A DNA stretch of 33,379 bases from Chitinophaga pinensis (GCA_945890895.1 CAMDDG010000024.1:1-33379); one strand, 5' to 3'; shown: positions 9,089-18,007, counted from the first letter of the stretch. Notes: generated by a model from the sequence alone, not told the origin. Numbers and translations are program-made.

Positions 9089-9889
9089 ATGCAATTCATA
9101 CGAAATTTACTAGTATTAGCACTTCCCATTGTTGCAGTATCTTGCACTCCCAAACCATGGGAAGTAAATATTAAAACCAATTTAACCAACTCCTCAGAAA
9201 CCATTTCAACCCAAGATCTAGAAATTCTAAATTGGCTGTCAACATACCGTGATAGCGTAAACAAAACCATGTCGAAAGTAATTGCTAAAACAGACGTGGA
9301 TTTATTGACTTTAAGATCAAGAGGTAAAATCACTCTAGAACAGGAGACACAAGCTAATTTAGGCCGAGTTGCAGCGGATTACGTTCAACAAGCTGCTGAT
9401 AATTACATGATATCCCAGTTTGGTTCTCTTTCTCATTTTACGATATTAAATCATTTCGGATTGAGAAATTCTATCTCGCAGGGAGACATAACATTGGGCA
9501 AGGTATTCGAAGTTATGCCATTCGACAACGAATTGGTTATCCTACAACTAACTGGAAGTCAATGCGATTCTTTATTTAACTTTATTTCAACACTGGGAGG
9601 GTGTCCAGTAGCAAGCCTGGAACTCAAATTGAACGACAGCACTTATACAGATGCCATCATAAGAGGATTAAAATTCGATTCTCGCAAATCCTACTTTGTA
9701 GCAACCAGCGATTTCCTTTTGGGTGGTGGAGATAATTTCATAATGCTTAAACATCCCAAAAAAATACATAAAACAGGAATTTTAATACGAGATATTTTAA
9801 TAGAAGGATTTGAACGCGAATTTAGTCAGAGCGGAAGAATTAATCCAAAAAAAGAGCCACGAGTTAAGCAAACTTCAACAATCAAATAA
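9089..9889 (+). CDS. 5'-nucleotidase C-terminal-domain lipoprotein (stand-alone)
   Basis: The product has 266 residues and a lipoprotein signal (VAVSC, C19). The rest matches the substrate-specificity (C-terminal) domain of UshA-type 5'-nucleotidases: NHFGLRNSISQGDITLG, VFEVMPFDNELVILQLTG and TSDFLLGGGDNF. These correspond to the family's N-G-G-I-R, P-F-x-N-x-L and D-F-L-x-x-G-G-D segments. It lacks the metallophosphatase half, which is encoded by the next gene 7 nt downstream. The two polypeptides probably assemble into one nucleotidase that removes phosphate from nucleotides at the envelope. This domain normally binds the nucleoside moiety. Confidence 0.87.
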   Translation: MQFIRNLLVLALPIVAVSCTPKPWEVNIKTNLTNSSETISTQDLEILNWLSTYRDSVNKTMSKVIAKTDVDLLTLRSRGKITLEQETQANLGRVAADYVQQAADNYMISQFGSLSHFTILNHFGLRNSISQGDITLGKVFEVMPFDNELVILQLTGSQCDSLFNFISTLGGCPVASLELKLNDSTYTDAIIRGLKFDSRKSYFVATSDFLLGGGDNFIMLKHPKKIHKTGILIRDILIEGFEREFSQSGRINPKKEPRVKQTSTIK

Positions 9890-9896
9890 ACTAAAA

Positions 9897-10916
9897 ATGA
9901 CATCTCGCAAAAAATTCATAAAACAAAGCGCCGCATTCATAGCTGGAGGTGCATTTGGTTTTAATCGTTTATTAAATGCTGCCAATATTGCTACAGAAAT
10001 CAATTTAAATAAAGCAAAGTTATTCAAGGGTTTTGTAGATCACACAACTGATTTTCAGCAGAATTTTTCAGATCAATTATTCATTCAATCGGATAATGGT
10101 TGGGAAATAACTTCAATTCACTCGAAGAAGAAAATTAAAAAGCGAGTAGTAACCATCATCCATACCAATGATTTCCACAGTCGTTTCGAACCTTTTGAAC
10201 CCCAAAACAATCGTTGGGGGAACCAAGGCGGTATTGCTCGAATGAAGGACTTAATCGACCAAGAAAGACAGATAGATCCAAATTTATTTCTTTTTGACTG
10301 TGGGGATGTTTTTCAAGGAACTCCGTATTTCAACATTTTTAAGGGACATCTTGAATTAGAATGGATGAAAAAAGCAGGTTACGACGCAACAACCATCGGG
10401 AATCACGACTTTGATTTGGGAATTGATCATCTTTTCCAAATTAGAAAGCAATACAACATGCCAACTGTAAACTGTAATTACATTTTGGAAGATGAATGGA
10501 AGCAGCAAGACTTAATTCAACCGTTTAAAATCATTGAAAAAAATGGAATCAAATTAGGAATCATTGGTGTGGGAATTGAGTTAACAGGTTTGCTATCTGA
10601 AACCAGTTATAAAGGTCTAACCTATTCCGACCCAATAGAGTGTGTGCAAAAATCAGCAAATCACTTGAAACTTGAAGAAAAATGCGACATGATTATTGTG
10701 CTCTCTCATTTGGGATATAAATACAATAACAATAAAATCGATGATTTAAAATTAGCAGCGAACACGTATAACATTGATGCCATTTTAGGTGGACATACTC
10801 ACACTTTCTTAGATGAACCTACCATGATAAAAAACAGCAAAGAGCAAAATATCATTGTTAATCAAGCAGGTTGGGCAGGTTTACGCTTGGGGAAATTGGT
10901 TTTTAGTTTAAAATAA
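9897..10916 (+). CDS. 5'-nucleotidase metallophosphatase subunit with Tat-like signal
   Basis: The product has 339 residues from ATG 9897, the start that places a Tat-like signal at the N-terminus (SRKKFIKQSAAFIAGGAF). The signal has R-K in place of the usual twin arginine. The calcineurin-like metal-binding motifs are all present: D92 and H94 (TNDFH), D137 (CGDVFQG), N169 and H170 (GNHDF), H271 (LSHLG), and H300 and H302 (GGHTHTF). This is the catalytic half of UshA-type 5'-nucleotidases, which hydrolyse nucleoside monophosphates or related phosphoesters. It lacks a C-terminal specificity domain, supplied by the preceding gene. Such split pairs occur in Flavobacteriia. An in-frame ATG at 9810 would overlap the upstream gene and bury the signal, so it is rejected. 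Confidence 0.88.
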   Translation: MTSRKKFIKQSAAFIAGGAFGFNRLLNAANIATEINLNKAKLFKGFVDHTTDFQQNFSDQLFIQSDNGWEITSIHSKKKIKKRVVTIIHTNDFHSRFEPFEPQNNRWGNQGGIARMKDLIDQERQIDPNLFLFDCGDVFQGTPYFNIFKGHLELEWMKKAGYDATTIGNHDFDLGIDHLFQIRKQYNMPTVNCNYILEDEWKQQDLIQPFKIIEKNGIKLGIIGVGIELTGLLSETSYKGLTYSDPIECVQKSANHLKLEEKCDMIIVLSHLGYKYNNNKIDDLKLAANTYNIDAILGGHTHTFLDEPTMIKNSKEQNIIVNQAGWAGLRLGKLVFSLK

Positions 10917-10938
10917 CAACAATTAAAATAGTATAAAA

Positions 10939-11955
10939 TTGGATAACAAAGAAGAATTTGAACTCGAAGAAGGCTGGTTTGAACATCATGCATTTACCGT
11001 AGATCCAGGACAAGAACCCATTAGAATTGATCGATGGTTAATGCATAAAATTGCCAATGCTTCTCGTTCAAAAGTTCAAGCCGGAATTGAAGCAGGTTGT
11101 GTTCTGGTAAACAACAAAATAATTAAAAGCAATTATAAAGTTAAACCGCTGGATGATGTCCGAGTGGTAATGACAACAGAACCCAGAGATACGGAAGTTT
11201 ACCCAGAAAACTTACCCATCGATATTGTTTACGAGGATGATCAAGTTGCTGTAATAAACAAAACTGCTGGTATGGTGGTACACCCGGGATTCAATAATTA
11301 CTCGGGTACTTTAGTAAATGCATTACTTTACCATTTTGGGAATCTTCCACAAAAACAAGCAGAGCATCGACCTGGCTTAGTGCATCGCATTGATAAAGAC
11401 ACATCGGGTTTGTTAGTTATTGGAAAAACGGATTTTGCTTTAAGTCATTTAGGTAAACAATTTTTTGAACATACCATTCATCGTCGATATTGGGCTCTAG
11501 TTTGGGGGGAAATGTCAGATGATTCTGGAACCATCCAAGGATACCTAGCTCGAGACCCTGCAGATCGTAGAAAATCAAAGCATTATTCCGATCCCGAAAA
11601 AGGGAAAATAGCCATAACTCATTATAAAGTATTAAAGCGATTTCAATTTCTTACACTCGTAGAATGCAATTTAGAAACGGGAAGAACACATCAAATTCGA
11701 GCGCACTTTTCTGCTATAGGTCATCCGTTATTTTCTGATGAAATGTACGGGGGAAGAGAATTGGTACGCGGCGGTTCTATTCCCAAGTTCAAACAATTTA
11801 TTCAAAATTGTTTTAGTGTTATGCCTAGACAATCTCTGCACGCTAAGGAATTGGGTTTCATACATCCCAAGACCGGTGAATACATGCAATTTTCCGCAGA
11901 ACTTCCTAATGATTTCAGCTCTTTGCTTAAGAAAGTGGAACAATTTAGTTTATAA
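10939..11955 (+). CDS. rluD: 23S rRNA pseudouridine synthase, RluA/RluD family
   Basis: The product has 338 residues, close to family length. An S4 RNA-binding domain spans about residues 28-85 (RIDRWLMHKIANASRSKVQ), then a pseudouridine synthase domain. The latter carries the signature RPGLVHRIDKDTSGLLV with catalytic D152 and ETGRTHQIRAHFSAIGHPL near 250. RluD converts uridines in helix 69 of 23S rRNA; the exact target here is assigned by similarity only. No ATG precedes the S4 domain in frame, so the start is the TTG at 10939, an unusual start for this window. It follows the nucleotidase by 22 nt, so it may be cotranscribed, and faces the reductase gene convergently. Confidence 0.9.
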   Translation: MDNKEEFELEEGWFEHHAFTVDPGQEPIRIDRWLMHKIANASRSKVQAGIEAGCVLVNNKIIKSNYKVKPLDDVRVVMTTEPRDTEVYPENLPIDIVYEDDQVAVINKTAGMVVHPGFNNYSGTLVNALLYHFGNLPQKQAEHRPGLVHRIDKDTSGLLVIGKTDFALSHLGKQFFEHTIHRRYWALVWGEMSDDSGTIQGYLARDPADRRKSKHYSDPEKGKIAITHYKVLKRFQFLTLVECNLETGRTHQIRAHFSAIGHPLFSDEMYGGRELVRGGSIPKFKQFIQNCFSVMPRQSLHAKELGFIHPKTGEYMQFSAELPNDFSSLLKKVEQFSL

Positions 11956-11989
11956 TTTATAAAGCATCCGAACTTAAATCATTAAAGAT

Positions 11990-13075
11990 TTACTCGTACG
12001 TTAATTCTATTTTATTACTTCTTGGAACCGACTGGCAAGTAAGAACAAATCCATCTGCAATCTCTTTATCGCTTAACCCTTCACGTTCCATCATATGCAC
12101 CAACCCAGAATGTACTTTTGCTCTACACGTAGTACAAACACCAACAGTACACGAATACGGAGGATCTATACCGTGTTTCATAGCTGCATTTAATACCGTA
12201 GTATTCTTATCACAGGTGATTTGATGTGTTTTACCGTAAACATGTAAGGTAATTTCAGAAGTTCCTGAAAAAGTTTCATCTCCAACGTTTACCACAGAAA
12301 TTTCTTCTGTTGATTTGCGGGACGTTGGAGCCGTGAAATATTCAATATGAATACGATCTATCGGAATAGAAATTCCTAATAATCCGTCCTTTATTACCTC
12401 CATCATTGGGCCCGGACCACAGATAAAATACTCGTAATAATCAAAGGAACCTCCAATTTTAGTTTTAATAATAGACTGTACTTTTTCTTCCGTTAACTGC
12501 CCCTTTAATCCAAACCAAGTGAATGGTGCTTTATCATAACTATGAAGTACTTTAAACCTACCACTGAATATGGTTTCCAATTCCACGAGTAATGCTTTGA
12601 AAATAACGGATTCAGGATCGCGATTTGCATAAATCAATGTCACTTTACTGTTAGGTTCATCGTTTAATACAGCTTTTGCAATACCAAGAACTGGGGTTAT
12701 TCCACTTCCACCTGCAAATAATACATAATTCTTATTATGAGTTGGGTTGGGTATTACAGTAAATTTTCCTATTGGTGGCATTACTTGCATAACATCGCCA
12801 GCTTTAATTTGAGTATTCATATAATTGCTCATTTTACCCCCATCCACTCTTTTCACTGTTACTGCAGGCTGCGTATCTACACCTGAATACGTGCATAATG
12901 AATACGATCTACGTACTTTTTCTCCTTCGATTTCTGCCTCAAAAGTTAGGTATTGTCCAGCAGTATAAACAAACTCAGAAACTAAATTCTCAGGAATTTC
13001 GAAATAAAATGTGGTGGCATCTGCAGTTTCTTGAACTGTTTTTGATACCTTTAATGGAAAAAATCCTTGACTCAT
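11990..13075 (-). CDS. PaaE-like FAD/2Fe-2S oxidoreductase (ferredoxin-NAD(P)H reductase family)
   Basis: The product has 361 residues in three domains. The FAD-binding barrel contains RRSYSLCTY near residue 55. The NAD(P)-binding domain contains GGSGITPV (122-129) and CGPGP near 226. The C-terminal plant-type [2Fe-2S] ferredoxin domain has cysteines C309, C314, C317 and C347 (CTVGVCTTC ... LTCQS). This architecture is that of PaaE, the reductase of phenylacetyl-CoA epoxidase, and of related electron-transfer reductases such as Hcr. No paaABCD genes are in the window, so the electron acceptor is unknown. Many Bacteroidota carry this reductase alone. Start ATG 13075 is the only one before the FAD domain. 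Confidence 0.87.
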   Translation of the reverse strand: MSQGFFPLKVSKTVQETADATTFYFEIPENLVSEFVYTAGQYLTFEAEIEGEKVRRSYSLCTYSGVDTQPAVTVKRVDGGKMSNYMNTQIKAGDVMQVMPPIGKFTVIPNPTHNKNYVLFAGGSGITPVLGIAKAVLNDEPNSKVTLIYANRDPESVIFKALLVELETIFSGRFKVLHSYDKAPFTWFGLKGQLTEEKVQSIIKTKIGGSFDYYEYFICGPGPMMEVIKDGLLGISIPIDRIHIEYFTAPTSRKSTEEISVVNVGDETFSGTSEITLHVYGKTHQITCDKNTTVLNAAMKHGIDPPYSCTVGVCTTCRAKVHSGLVHMMEREGLSDKEIADGFVLTCQSVPRSNKIELTYE

Positions 13076-13085
13076 AATAATAGAG

Positions 13086-13093
13086 CAAAATTA
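13086..13093 (-). promoter_or_regulatory. Candidate -7 element for the PaaE-like reductase
   Basis: The minus strand reads TAATTTTG at 13093-13086, matching TAnnTTTG, only 10 bp before the start codon at 13075. That would give an almost leaderless message. No TTG lies at the right distance upstream, so in this AT-rich DNA it may be a chance match. Confidence 0.25.
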
Positions 13094-13179
13094 GTCATTC
13101 AAATTCAATTTCCATTAAATAAGACATGGCGTTTTCCATTTGTGGAACTTTAATTCCATAAGTATGAAATTGCAGCATC

Positions 13180-14292
13180 ATGTTAGAGGCCTATTTCAAC
13201 CCAATTTCTGAATCAATTACCGCTCCGTTTAAAGGGAAAAAACACACTTTGGGTGCAAAAATCAAACTTCATAACTCTTCATTCCCCAAATTAAATAAAA
13301 CGAAAATTGCAATTTTTGGTCTTCAGGAATCCGCAAATTTAATACGCACACAACTTTACGCTTTAAACTGGAGATTCGATAACATCGAAATTGTTGATCT
13401 TGGTAATCTTGTTGATATTTCAGATATAAAACAGCGTGAATTCGCCTTCTCTGAAGCACTTGGTGAACTTAATCAACTAAACATAAATTGTATCGTTTTA
13501 GGGGATAACCAAGGAATGCTTTTTTCGCAATATCATGCTTATAGAAATCACTCTGAACCCATTGAAATTGTGAATATATGTAGTGGACTATCTTTCGAAA
13601 ATGATACCGAACTGTATAGAATTGTAACTCACAATAAAAATCATCATCTTTTCAATATTGATTTTGTAGGTACTCAAGCTTATAACATTAGCGCGAACAC
13701 AGCTTCCATCTTAGAGAAACTTTATTTTGAAAATCACCGATTGGGTAATATTCGAGCTCAAATAGAGGAAACTGAACCCGTGTTGCGTTCATCGCATTTA
13801 ATGATGTTTGACTTAAATGCCATTCGCTCGGCAGATGCAGCTGCAATTTCCAATCCGTCTCCCAACGGATTTTATGCTGAAGAAGCTGCTAAAATTGCGC
13901 GATATGCTGGGTTATCTAATAAATTGAGCTCGGCCTACTTTTATGGGTTCAATCCAGATTCCTCCATACATTCAGAAAACTCAATTCAGCAAACATCTCT
14001 ACTTATTGCTCAGATGATTTGGTACTATATTGAAGGTTTTACTACTCGTTACAACGATCATCCCTCTCCCGGCGACTCAGATTACTTGATCTATAGAAAT
14101 AAACTTGAAAATACGGGCCATGAAATTACATTTTACAAAAGCAGAAAAAGTAATCGTTGGTGGATGGAAATTCCTCATCCCTACGAAAATAACTCGTTTT
14201 ATATAGGATGTTCATATAACGATTATCTTATGGTAAGCAACGGAGAAATGCCCGATCGTTGGTGGAGAGCTTATCAGCGTTTTATCGTTTAA
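13180..14292 (+). CDS. Arginase-superfamily protein, Bacteroidota formimidoylglutamase-like type, without canonical metal site
   Basis: The product has 370 residues. Segments SHLMMFDLNAIRSADAAA (about 205-222) and SPNGFYAEEAAKIARYAGL (227-245), the tail QMIWYYIEGFTTR (278-290) and the terminal PDRWWRAYQ match the Bacteroidota branch annotated as formimidoylglutamase/arginase family. Canonical ureohydrolases bind two manganese ions through GGDHS, DAHxD and DxDxxDP. Here the first reads VLGDNQG (106-112), the second has no DAHxD equivalent, and the third is FDLNAIRSAD. A working binuclear manganese site is therefore doubtful and the assigned reaction (formiminoglutamate to glutamate plus formamide) is not secure. 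No hut genes are nearby. It is transcribed divergently from the reductase. Confidence 0.7.
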   Translation: MLEAYFNPISESITAPFKGKKHTLGAKIKLHNSSFPKLNKTKIAIFGLQESANLIRTQLYALNWRFDNIEIVDLGNLVDISDIKQREFAFSEALGELNQLNINCIVLGDNQGMLFSQYHAYRNHSEPIEIVNICSGLSFENDTELYRIVTHNKNHHLFNIDFVGTQAYNISANTASILEKLYFENHRLGNIRAQIEETEPVLRSSHLMMFDLNAIRSADAAAISNPSPNGFYAEEAAKIARYAGLSNKLSSAYFYGFNPDSSIHSENSIQQTSLLIAQMIWYYIEGFTTRYNDHPSPGDSDYLIYRNKLENTGHEITFYKSRKSNRWWMEIPHPYENNSFYIGCSYNDYLMVSNGEMPDRWWRAYQRFIV

Positions 14293-14382
14293 AAAACGAT
14301 CCAAACACAACACTTTTTAGATTTACCAATTGATAAGTCGTTTGGCGTTATTTTAATTTCTGAAAGTAAAAAACGATAAATA

Positions 14383-15369
14383 TTACTTCAATTCAACCGA
14401 ACCTGTGGAGAAATCGTAACTTCCAAACACGCCAATCGCACCTTCACTAAAGTTGGAATTATAGAGTATGGGCTCTTGGAATGGATTTTCATCATCTTGC
14501 CATTGAACTAAATACAAATCTCTGTAAGCCTTGTCCATGGTATAAATAGTACCTCTTAACTCAGATAATTTAAATGGTCCATTTAGTCCAAAACCCGAAT
14601 AAAAATTAGTTCTGTTGAAGAAAACAATGGGTTTATTTCCCAATCCTTCCTGCGTCTCTTCATTGAAATATAATTCAAATTGTGCTTCCTCCCCTTGCGT
14701 GTTTTTTGCAGCACCCTCCAATTGTGGAGAAACATAAAATCCCTGATTGAGACCTTTATAACTAAATTCTATGGTAACTGGATGAACGGTATAAGTAGGG
14801 CCACCCCAAGGGTCTGTTTCCTCATACTCTTTGCCTTGTGTGGCATAATTTACGGTCAAATTCGCAAAATCAGCCGGTGGTGGAATTGTAGACTGAGCTT
14901 TATGTACTTGTCCGTCTTTCATTATTACACGTAACTCATACTTGTGATTTGAAATCAACATTACATTTTTTAACAACACTTGATATAAACCCAAACCCGT
15001 GTGTGAAAATGTATCTTTTGCTCCCAAATTTAAATCTTCCAATACCAATGTTGCATCGGTTATGTGCTCAATTGTACGATTGGATTGATCTCCGTAATAA
15101 GGTCGTGTATAATTCAATTTAGCCTCAACAAAATTCGACTTTGGTGTCATTAAACAAGTGATCACGGGCTTCTTCACAAATTTGGGTGGATCTACCTCAG
15201 CATCTTGTTCACAACTGCTCATTACTAAAGATAACCCAATTACTACATAAACACTCAACTTGCCCAAAGTAGATAATACTCGTTTTCTATAAAAGCCATC
15301 AGCCAAATTTGGAGTTAGATTTGAATACACTTGCTTTATTTTTCTCAACATTAACATAACTTTTTTCAC
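14383..15369 (-). CDS. DUF4249 lipoprotein, partner of the upstream TonB-dependent receptor
   Basis: The product has 328 residues as drawn. A hydrophobic segment ends in the lipobox VMSSC (C53), followed by EQDAEVDPPKFVKKPVITCL and a beta-rich domain with YYGDQSNRTIEHITDATLVL. This is the pattern of DUF4249 proteins, which regularly follow carboxypeptidase-regulatory-domain TonB receptors in Bacteroidota. The start is uncertain: ATG 15369 leaves about 35 residues before the signal peptide, unusual for a lipoprotein. A TTG codon about 17 residues before the lipobox cysteine would give a standard signal. The gene is 31 nt after the receptor and surely cotranscribed. Its role is probably as a surface-exposed accessory to that receptor; the ligand is unknown. 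Confidence 0.82.
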   Translation of the reverse strand: MKKVMLMLRKIKQVYSNLTPNLADGFYRKRVLSTLGKLSVYVVIGLSLVMSSCEQDAEVDPPKFVKKPVITCLMTPKSNFVEAKLNYTRPYYGDQSNRTIEHITDATLVLEDLNLGAKDTFSHTGLGLYQVLLKNVMLISNHKYELRVIMKDGQVHKAQSTIPPPADFANLTVNYATQGKEYEETDPWGGPTYTVHPVTIEFSYKGLNQGFYVSPQLEGAAKNTQGEEAQFELYFNEETQEGLGNKPIVFFNRTNFYSGFGLNGPFKLSELRGTIYTMDKAYRDLYLVQWQDDENPFQEPILYNSNFSEGAIGVFGSYDFSTGSVELK

Positions 15370-15400
15370 ATTTATTATTTTAACAAAAAATTGATCTAAC

Positions 15401-17866
15401 TTATTTAAATTTAAACGAATAAGTAATTGAAGGTATAATTGGAAACAATGAAATTTTCTTTAATTTCAACTCATTTGGATTGGGCCCATCCCAATCATAT
15501 CCCCCATAATAAAAGAATGGATTTGCTCGATTATAAGCATTGTATACACTGAATTCCCAAGTTTGAACACCCAGTTTTTTAGGCTTAGAAAATTGAATAC
15601 CGAAATCCAATCTATGATAGGCTTCCATTCTGAAACTATTTCGTGCACCATAATCAATATAAGATCCTGGAAACTGTACTTCAGGACTCCATATGTATGG
15701 CAATTTGCTCATTTGATGTCCTGTTGCTGGAATGATACCTTGAGGAGCTGTTATTGCATTGCCCGTTCCGTAAACCCATGTTCCTGAAACGGTTAAATAT
15801 TTAGAAATTTTATAAATGCTCACCACAGACAGATCGTGACGCCTATCGTATTTAGCATTAAATACTTTTCCTCCATTTAACTCATCAAATTGCAATTGTG
15901 TCCAACTTAAAGTATATCCAACCCAACCTGTCCATTTTCCCATTTGCTTTTGTAGGAAAAGTTCTGCTCCATAGCTCCACCCACGTCCTGAAGTAACTTT
16001 ATTCTCCCAAGATCTGCTATCCGTTGGTGCTTGAGGATCAAATAAATCTTCATCCAAAAAGAAAGACGCACCGTCTTTATATTGAATCATATTCGACATG
16101 GTTTTGTAATATCCCTCCAAACTCAAGCTAAACCCTTTTTTAAAATCTTTTGCTAAACCAGCAGCTACTTGTTGACTTCTCATGGGTTTAATATTCTCCG
16201 TAGCGGGAACCCACAAATCAGTTGGAAGTGAAATACCAGAATTACTCAATAAATGAATGTATTGATTCATCATGGCATAGGATGCTTTAAACGACAAATC
16301 TTTCCTTAAATTATAGGATCCAGAAAAACGAGGCTCCGGAAACACATATTGTTTTTCCCCAACTAGATAATGACTCAATCGAAAACCGGGATAAATAGTG
16401 AACTTCTTATTAATTCTCCATTGATCTTCAATATATACCCCACTTTCATAATTCGTGATGGTTTGAATGGCACGATCTAAAGCATTGGTTTGTCCAAATT
16501 TAACAACTACAGCTCCAGGTCTGAATTGGTGCATTATAGTAGAAAAACCAAAACGTACCAAATGCCCCGGAAGTGGTCGCCAATCAAAATCCGATTTTAC
16601 ACCATAATCATCAATTAAACTGGAATATTTTAATAAAAATGTATCTGCTGGAGCATAATTCTCAACACCGATACTTAAATTATAGTGACTATAAATTAAT
16701 GATGTATTCACAAACAATTTCGGGTTGAACAAATGATTCCAGCGTGCGGTTAAAGTACGATTGCCCCATCCAAAATCAGAATCAAATCGTGAATTTTTCT
16801 CTTTTATACCTGTGTAAAACTTGTCCTGTCCAAAATATCCACTTACATACACCTTATCCTTATCACTCAAAATATAATTTGCCTTGGCGTTAAAGTCGTA
16901 AAAGAAATATCCTCCTGAATTCCCACCTGATTGAGCGATAATAAAGGGTTGCATCAATACATCGATATACGTTCTTCTACCGGACACCATAAAGGAACTC
17001 TTACCTTTTTTCAATGGACCTTCAACCAAGAATCTGGAGCTGATTAAACCTATTCCAACTTCACCTGTGGTTCTCTGATTATTCCCCTCTTTCATGCTAA
17101 GATCAATAACACTCGACAATCTTCCTCCGTATCGAGCGGGAAAACCTCCTTTAACTAACTCCACAGATTTAAGAGCATCTCCATTGAACACACTAAAAAA
17201 ACCAAATAAATGCGAAGCATTATACACTACCGCTTCATCTAAAATCAATAAATTTTGATCTGGGCCTCCCCCTCTTACATAAATACCACTTTGACCTTCA
17301 CTCCCTTTTTGAACTCCAGGAAGTAATTGGATTACTTTCAAAACATCTTTTTCCCCCAATAATGCCGGAATCTCCTTTATTTGATTAACTGGAATTTCAA
17401 TCCGACTCATTTCAACCTTATCTGCAATTGTTTTTCGAACCCGGATATTCACGGTATCAATTTTTTCTACATCGCGTTGATTTTGAATCAATTTGAAATT
17501 CACAAATGTATCTTTGTATGCCCTCCATTTTAAACTATCAATCTGAAATGATGGATAATTTGCCACAACTGAAACATAGTTATTTTGTGTGTTTCGGGGG
17601 ATGGTAATACTGTAAAAACCGTATCGGTTGGTTGTGGTTACTATATTATTCGGAAATACCGCAACATTTACCCCGCCCAACATCTCTCCACTTGTTTCAT
17701 CTTGAACAAATCCAGAAACCGTTACATTACTTTTAGCGGAAGCACTTCCATCTGTTCCCTGTGCAATTAAACCATGGGTAGTTGCAAAAAAAATTGATGC
17801 AATAACTAGAAATCGAGCGAATTGTGTTCGAATCGCAATTCGATCATTGGGGTAAATTAACGTCAT
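15401..17866 (-). CDS. TonB-dependent receptor (CarboxypepD_reg-like type, DUF4249-associated)
   Basis: The product has 821 residues. A signal peptide ends near LIAQ (about residue 36), then comes a CarboxypepD_reg-like beta domain (about 48-135). The plug domain (about 155-260) contains KVIQLLPGVQKGSEGQSGIY, RGGGPDQNLLILDEAVVYN and ELVKGGFPARYGGRLSSVI. The barrel ends IIPSITYSFKFK. The G-G-G-P-D-Q-N-L plug type and the DUF4249 gene 31 nt downstream mark the receptor class whose substrates remain largely unassigned. It lies 141 bp after thyA on the same strand; no exact TAnnTTTG promoter was seen in that gap. The start at 17866 has two arginines before the hydrophobic core, acceptable for a Sec signal. 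Confidence 0.92.
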   Translation of the reverse strand: MTLIYPNDRIAIRTQFARFLVIASIFFATTHGLIAQGTDGSASAKSNVTVSGFVQDETSGEMLGGVNVAVFPNNIVTTTNRYGFYSITIPRNTQNNYVSVVANYPSFQIDSLKWRAYKDTFVNFKLIQNQRDVEKIDTVNIRVRKTIADKVEMSRIEIPVNQIKEIPALLGEKDVLKVIQLLPGVQKGSEGQSGIYVRGGGPDQNLLILDEAVVYNASHLFGFFSVFNGDALKSVELVKGGFPARYGGRLSSVIDLSMKEGNNQRTTGEVGIGLISSRFLVEGPLKKGKSSFMVSGRRTYIDVLMQPFIIAQSGGNSGGYFFYDFNAKANYILSDKDKVYVSGYFGQDKFYTGIKEKNSRFDSDFGWGNRTLTARWNHLFNPKLFVNTSLIYSHYNLSIGVENYAPADTFLLKYSSLIDDYGVKSDFDWRPLPGHLVRFGFSTIMHQFRPGAVVVKFGQTNALDRAIQTITNYESGVYIEDQWRINKKFTIYPGFRLSHYLVGEKQYVFPEPRFSGSYNLRKDLSFKASYAMMNQYIHLLSNSGISLPTDLWVPATENIKPMRSQQVAAGLAKDFKKGFSLSLEGYYKTMSNMIQYKDGASFFLDEDLFDPQAPTDSRSWENKVTSGRGWSYGAELFLQKQMGKWTGWVGYTLSWTQLQFDELNGGKVFNAKYDRRHDLSVVSIYKISKYLTVSGTWVYGTGNAITAPQGIIPATGHQMSKLPYIWSPEVQFPGSYIDYGARNSFRMEAYHRLDFGIQFSKPKKLGVQTWEFSVYNAYNRANPFFYYGGYDWDGPNPNELKLKKISLFPIIPSITYSFKFK

Positions 17867-18007
17867 AAATTATAAGAAATCGAGTGTACAACAAGAAAAC
17901 GAGTTATATCCCCCAAAAGTTACATAAGAAATAAATAACTTAATATTAGAATTAAATTTCAGACTAATTCAAATCGAGATGTTTTAAGCACAATTTTGAA
18001 ACCCAAT

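Noticed and set aside
9058..9333. Open frame on the minus strand over the 5' end of the nucleotidase C-domain gene
   Set aside because: It is antisense to a clear lipoprotein signal and domain; its own translation resembles no protein.
14284..14300. ATCGTTT/AAACGAT palindrome across the stop codon of the arginase-like gene, considered as terminator
   Set aside because: The stem is only 7 bp and A/T-rich with a 3-nt loop, and no T-tract follows on the plus strand.
17900..17912. Shared TTGGGGGATA string (minus strand here, plus strand at 23896-23905, similar on the minus strand at 27293-27302)
   Set aside because: Considered as a common regulator site. At 23896 the TTG is explained by the promoter, at 27293 by the hairpin loop; three loose matches do not make a motif without a genome-wide count.
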